Shown: piece by piece, positions 15,257-17,209 of the stretch
Position numbering within the stretch: position 1 is the stretch's first letter
How the letters are laid out: each line of letters begins with the position of its first letter
NCBI GenBank assembly: GCA_905236465.1
Contig: CAJOQA010000221.1
Coordinates: 1 to 17,209 of the forward strand
Direction: 5' to 3'
From: an uncultured Treponema sp.
Lineage (GTDB): Bacteria > Spirochaetota > Spirochaetia > Treponematales > Treponemataceae
DNA length: 17,209 bases
Notes under the pieces: generated by a model
Told to the model about the DNA's origin: nothing
The model's input: only the letters and a program-made list of their open reading frames with translations
Databases searched by the model: none
Made by a program: the position numbers and the translations under genes

Positions 15257-15285
15257 TTGACAAATCCATATTTTCCCCTTAAAAT
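15257..15285 (+). promoter_or_regulatory. Strong promoter of the GH43 lipoprotein gene
   Basis: A consensus TTGACA (15257-15262), a 17-base spacer and TAAAAT (15280-15285). Transcription should start near 15292, giving a leader of about 25 bases with a good AAGGGGG ribosome binding site (15305-15311) six bases before ATG 15317. It is the best promoter in the window. The -10 lies inside an inverted repeat. Confidence 0.75.
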
Positions 15286-15310
15286 TCAGTGAGAAGTCAT
15301 TTTTAAGGGG
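15275..15310. repeat. Perfect 10-base inverted repeat over the -10 box and ribosome binding site
   Basis: CCCCTTAAAA (15275-15284) and TTTTAAGGGG (15301-15310) are exact reverse complements, 16 bases apart. The left arm covers most of the -10 box and the right arm covers the start of the ribosome binding site. The likely transcription start falls between the arms. This fits a protein-binding operator. In a transcript entering from upstream it would instead fold and hide the ribosome binding site. Confidence 0.65.
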
Positions 15311-15316
15311 GAAAGT

Positions 15317-17209
15317 ATGAGATTTTCCAGGGCTGGTTTGGTAAAAGAAATACTTGTTTTGTGTATAGTATTATCCTTTGTAAACCTTGTATTTACAGGG
15401 TGTCCGTCAAGTGCGGGGGGGGCGATGATTCTGGTTCCTCATCTTCTTCAAGCTCTGACGATCTTGCTTCTTTGGATAGTGTCGTAAAAAATAAATATAA
15501 ATCAACTTCTAATTCAGCATATTGGGGAGTCCATGACCCCAAGCTTTTTCAAGACACGGATGGAACTTATTACTGTTATTCAACTGGTTGGAATACCGGC
15601 GTTCAAATCCGCTCTTCATCTGATGCCGTAACATGGAAATACGTTAAGTCTTCAGCTTTTTCAGGAACTTCCGGTTCAAAAACATATCCTTCAATGTTCT
15701 GGGACGATGACTTTTTAAAATGGGTTGGCTACAAGAAAAATGATGGTACTGCTTATACCGCTACTAATGGAGATAATACTTATACATCCACATCAACCCC
15801 AAATAGCTGGGCTCCTACAGTCGTAAAAAAAGACGGCAAGTATTACATGTTCCACGGAATCATAACAGACAGCATGGTTTCAAGCGAAACAGACTGGAAT
15901 GCACCTGAATATGTAAACCCTGCTGCCTGCATAACACTTGCTATTTCAGATAGCCCTAAGGGACCTTTTAAGCCTGCCCAAGTTTACGATTCCTCAACTT
16001 ACAGCCAGTCAAGCCTTGTTCGCTATATTTGGCCTAAAGATGATTCTTCAATAAAAAGTGATTCTGCTATTGGCTATTCCGGTTGCTATAATCGCGGTAA
16101 CGGTGCCTGGACTACCGGCTTTGGCTGCATTGACCCTGAATTTATTTATGATATTGCGACTGGTAATCTTGTAGAATACTCTGTTGATTCAAACACTTGC
16201 TATGGAGTCTTATATGGCTCTTGGAAAGGAGGTCTTGCCGTAATCTATGTGGATGCTGAAACTTTTAAGCCTGTCTGTACGGTTGCAGGAACTTCCTCTT
16301 ATGACAATAAGTCTTATTCTGTTGGAGAAGAAATGGATGCCCCTGTGGATAGCATAAGCGGAAACTTCGGAACAAAAATTATAGGTGGTAACGGCACTGC
16401 TTACGAGGGTGCCCAGCTTGTCTATAATAGTGAAACCAAGCGCTACTACATTTTTACTTCTATGGGAGAGCTTACTTACGAGTACCGCGTTGGAGTTGGT
16501 CGAAGTGCAGAAGTGACTACATTCACCCCATCCTCTATGCCTACAGAATTTTTAGATGCATCTGGGCGCAATATGAATGCTGTGGTGGATACAACAGGAC
16601 AGACCCTTTACTACCACAATGTTGGCAGCAAAATAATCGGAGCCCAATGTTTAAGTGGTGAATACGGTTTTACATCTCCTGGCGGACTTTCTGTTTTTAG
16701 GAATTTAAAGGGTCAGATTCTTTTCTGTAACCATGCCCGCACAAATTACGTTGGTAGCGGGAACTTCATGCTTCAAGTGCATCAACTTTTCTTTAACAGT
16801 GAAGGTTGGCCTGTCTTAAATCAAAATGATTTTTATGGTGACTATGCAGGCTATACTTCTGGCGGAACAGAAGAACTGTCTGCATTGACGGTCTCAGAAA
16901 TTGCAGGAACCTATGATACAATTCTTACTGAAAGGTCTAATACGACGGCTTCCGTTACTACAGTTGATAAAAACAGCAAAAACATAAGTGCCTCAGATGG
17001 AGTAGCAACCGCAAGCAAAAGTATGATTTTATATACAAATGGTTTCATAGGCGGAGACAGCTACGGTGGCACCTGGTCTCTTGCAGATGACGGTTATTCT
17101 GTAACAATAAATCTTACCGATTCTTCTGGAACTGCACTTGGCACTTTCTATGGCTATGCCATGCACGCTGTAGATTTTGCCAGAAAGTCAGGCTACCGTC
17201 GCACAATAA
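15317..17209 (+). CDS. GH43 arabinanase-like lipoprotein, frame broken at a poly-G tract; 3' end outside window
   Basis: Predicted surface lipoprotein that cuts arabinan or a related plant polysaccharide. From ATG 15317 comes a signal peptide with lipobox FTGC (C29), then G8 (15415-15422). As written, the frame ends at 15485-15487 after 56 codons. With one G fewer it runs on, without any stop, to the window edge: a Ser-rich linker, then a five-bladed-propeller GH43 domain. Numbered for the G7 form, candidate catalytic residues are D73 (VHDPKL, base), D272 (CIDPEF, pKa modulator) and E363 (YEGAQ, acid). VLYGSWKGG and YYMFHG are also typical. A C-terminal beta domain resembling that of two-domain arabinanases follows (GTWSL to GTFYGYAMHA). 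The long intact frame after the tract argues against an old pseudogene. A gene finder might start it at GTG 15400, which would lose the signal peptide. Substrate specificity is inferred from family only. Confidence 0.82.
15415..15422 (+). repeat. Poly-G tract (G8), candidate phase-variation switch
   Basis: Eight G in a row, six codons after the start of the lipid-anchor Cys codon neighbourhood (C29 is at 15401-15403). With eight G the lipoprotein is out of frame; seven or ten G would restore it and only change the number of glycines in a flexible linker. Slipped-strand change of such tracts is known in treponemes. A homopolymer sequencing error would look the same. Confidence 0.7.

Noticed and set aside
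1..17209. CRISPR array, tRNA, rRNA, insertion sequence or prophage genes
   Set aside because: No regularly spaced repeats, cloverleaf-like sequence, transposase motif or phage gene was seen on either strand.

Overview
The window looks like chromosomal DNA from a spirochaete, most likely Treponema. I infer this from the mixture seen: a peptidoglycan-precursor operon whose MurE lacks the classical DNPR motif, an HAMP/Cache chemoreceptor, membrane GGDEF proteins, a Trk potassium system, lipoprotein leaders with loose lipoboxes, moderate-to-low GC, and cytoplasmic and surface polysaccharide hydrolases typical of a host-associated, carbohydrate-fermenting treponeme. No marker gene fixes the species.

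Layout. On the minus strand, murE, ddl and murD (4351 down to 1) form a tight operon; murD runs off the left edge. Diverging from it is a methyl-accepting chemotaxis protein (4468-6549). A conserved-looking palindrome and a promoter follow, then three overlapping plus-strand genes (6632-9986): a short lipoprotein leader fused to the tail of a GGDEF domain, and two full membrane sensor proteins with GGDEF domains, all joined by ATGA overlaps. Converging on them with a 3-base gap are trkH and trkA on the minus strand (9990-12883). Divergent from trkA lies a broken fragment (12992-13272) that begins like a large DNA methyltransferase of a restriction-modification system. It is followed by a cytoplasmic neopullulanase-type GH13 enzyme (13287-15221). 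The right end holds a GH43 arabinanase-like lipoprotein (15317 to the edge), whose reading frame is broken at a run of eight G residues just after the lipid-anchor cysteine.

How the genes may work together. The mur genes make the peptidoglycan precursor. The chemoreceptor and the two GGDEF proteins look like sensors of external ligands that act through chemotaxis and cyclic di-GMP. The surface GH43 enzyme would cut a plant polysaccharide outside the cell, and the GH13 enzyme would process imported maltodextrin-like sugars inside.

The most notable signals are the poly-G tract in the GH43 lipoprotein (possible on/off phase variation), a perfect 10-base inverted repeat covering that gene's -10 box and ribosome binding site, several TGnTATAAT-type promoters placed so close to the ATG that the mRNAs should be leaderless or nearly so, and the GGDEF-tail lipoprotein remnant. 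There is no gene-free stretch over 300 bases. I saw no tRNA, rRNA, CRISPR array, insertion sequence or replication origin.
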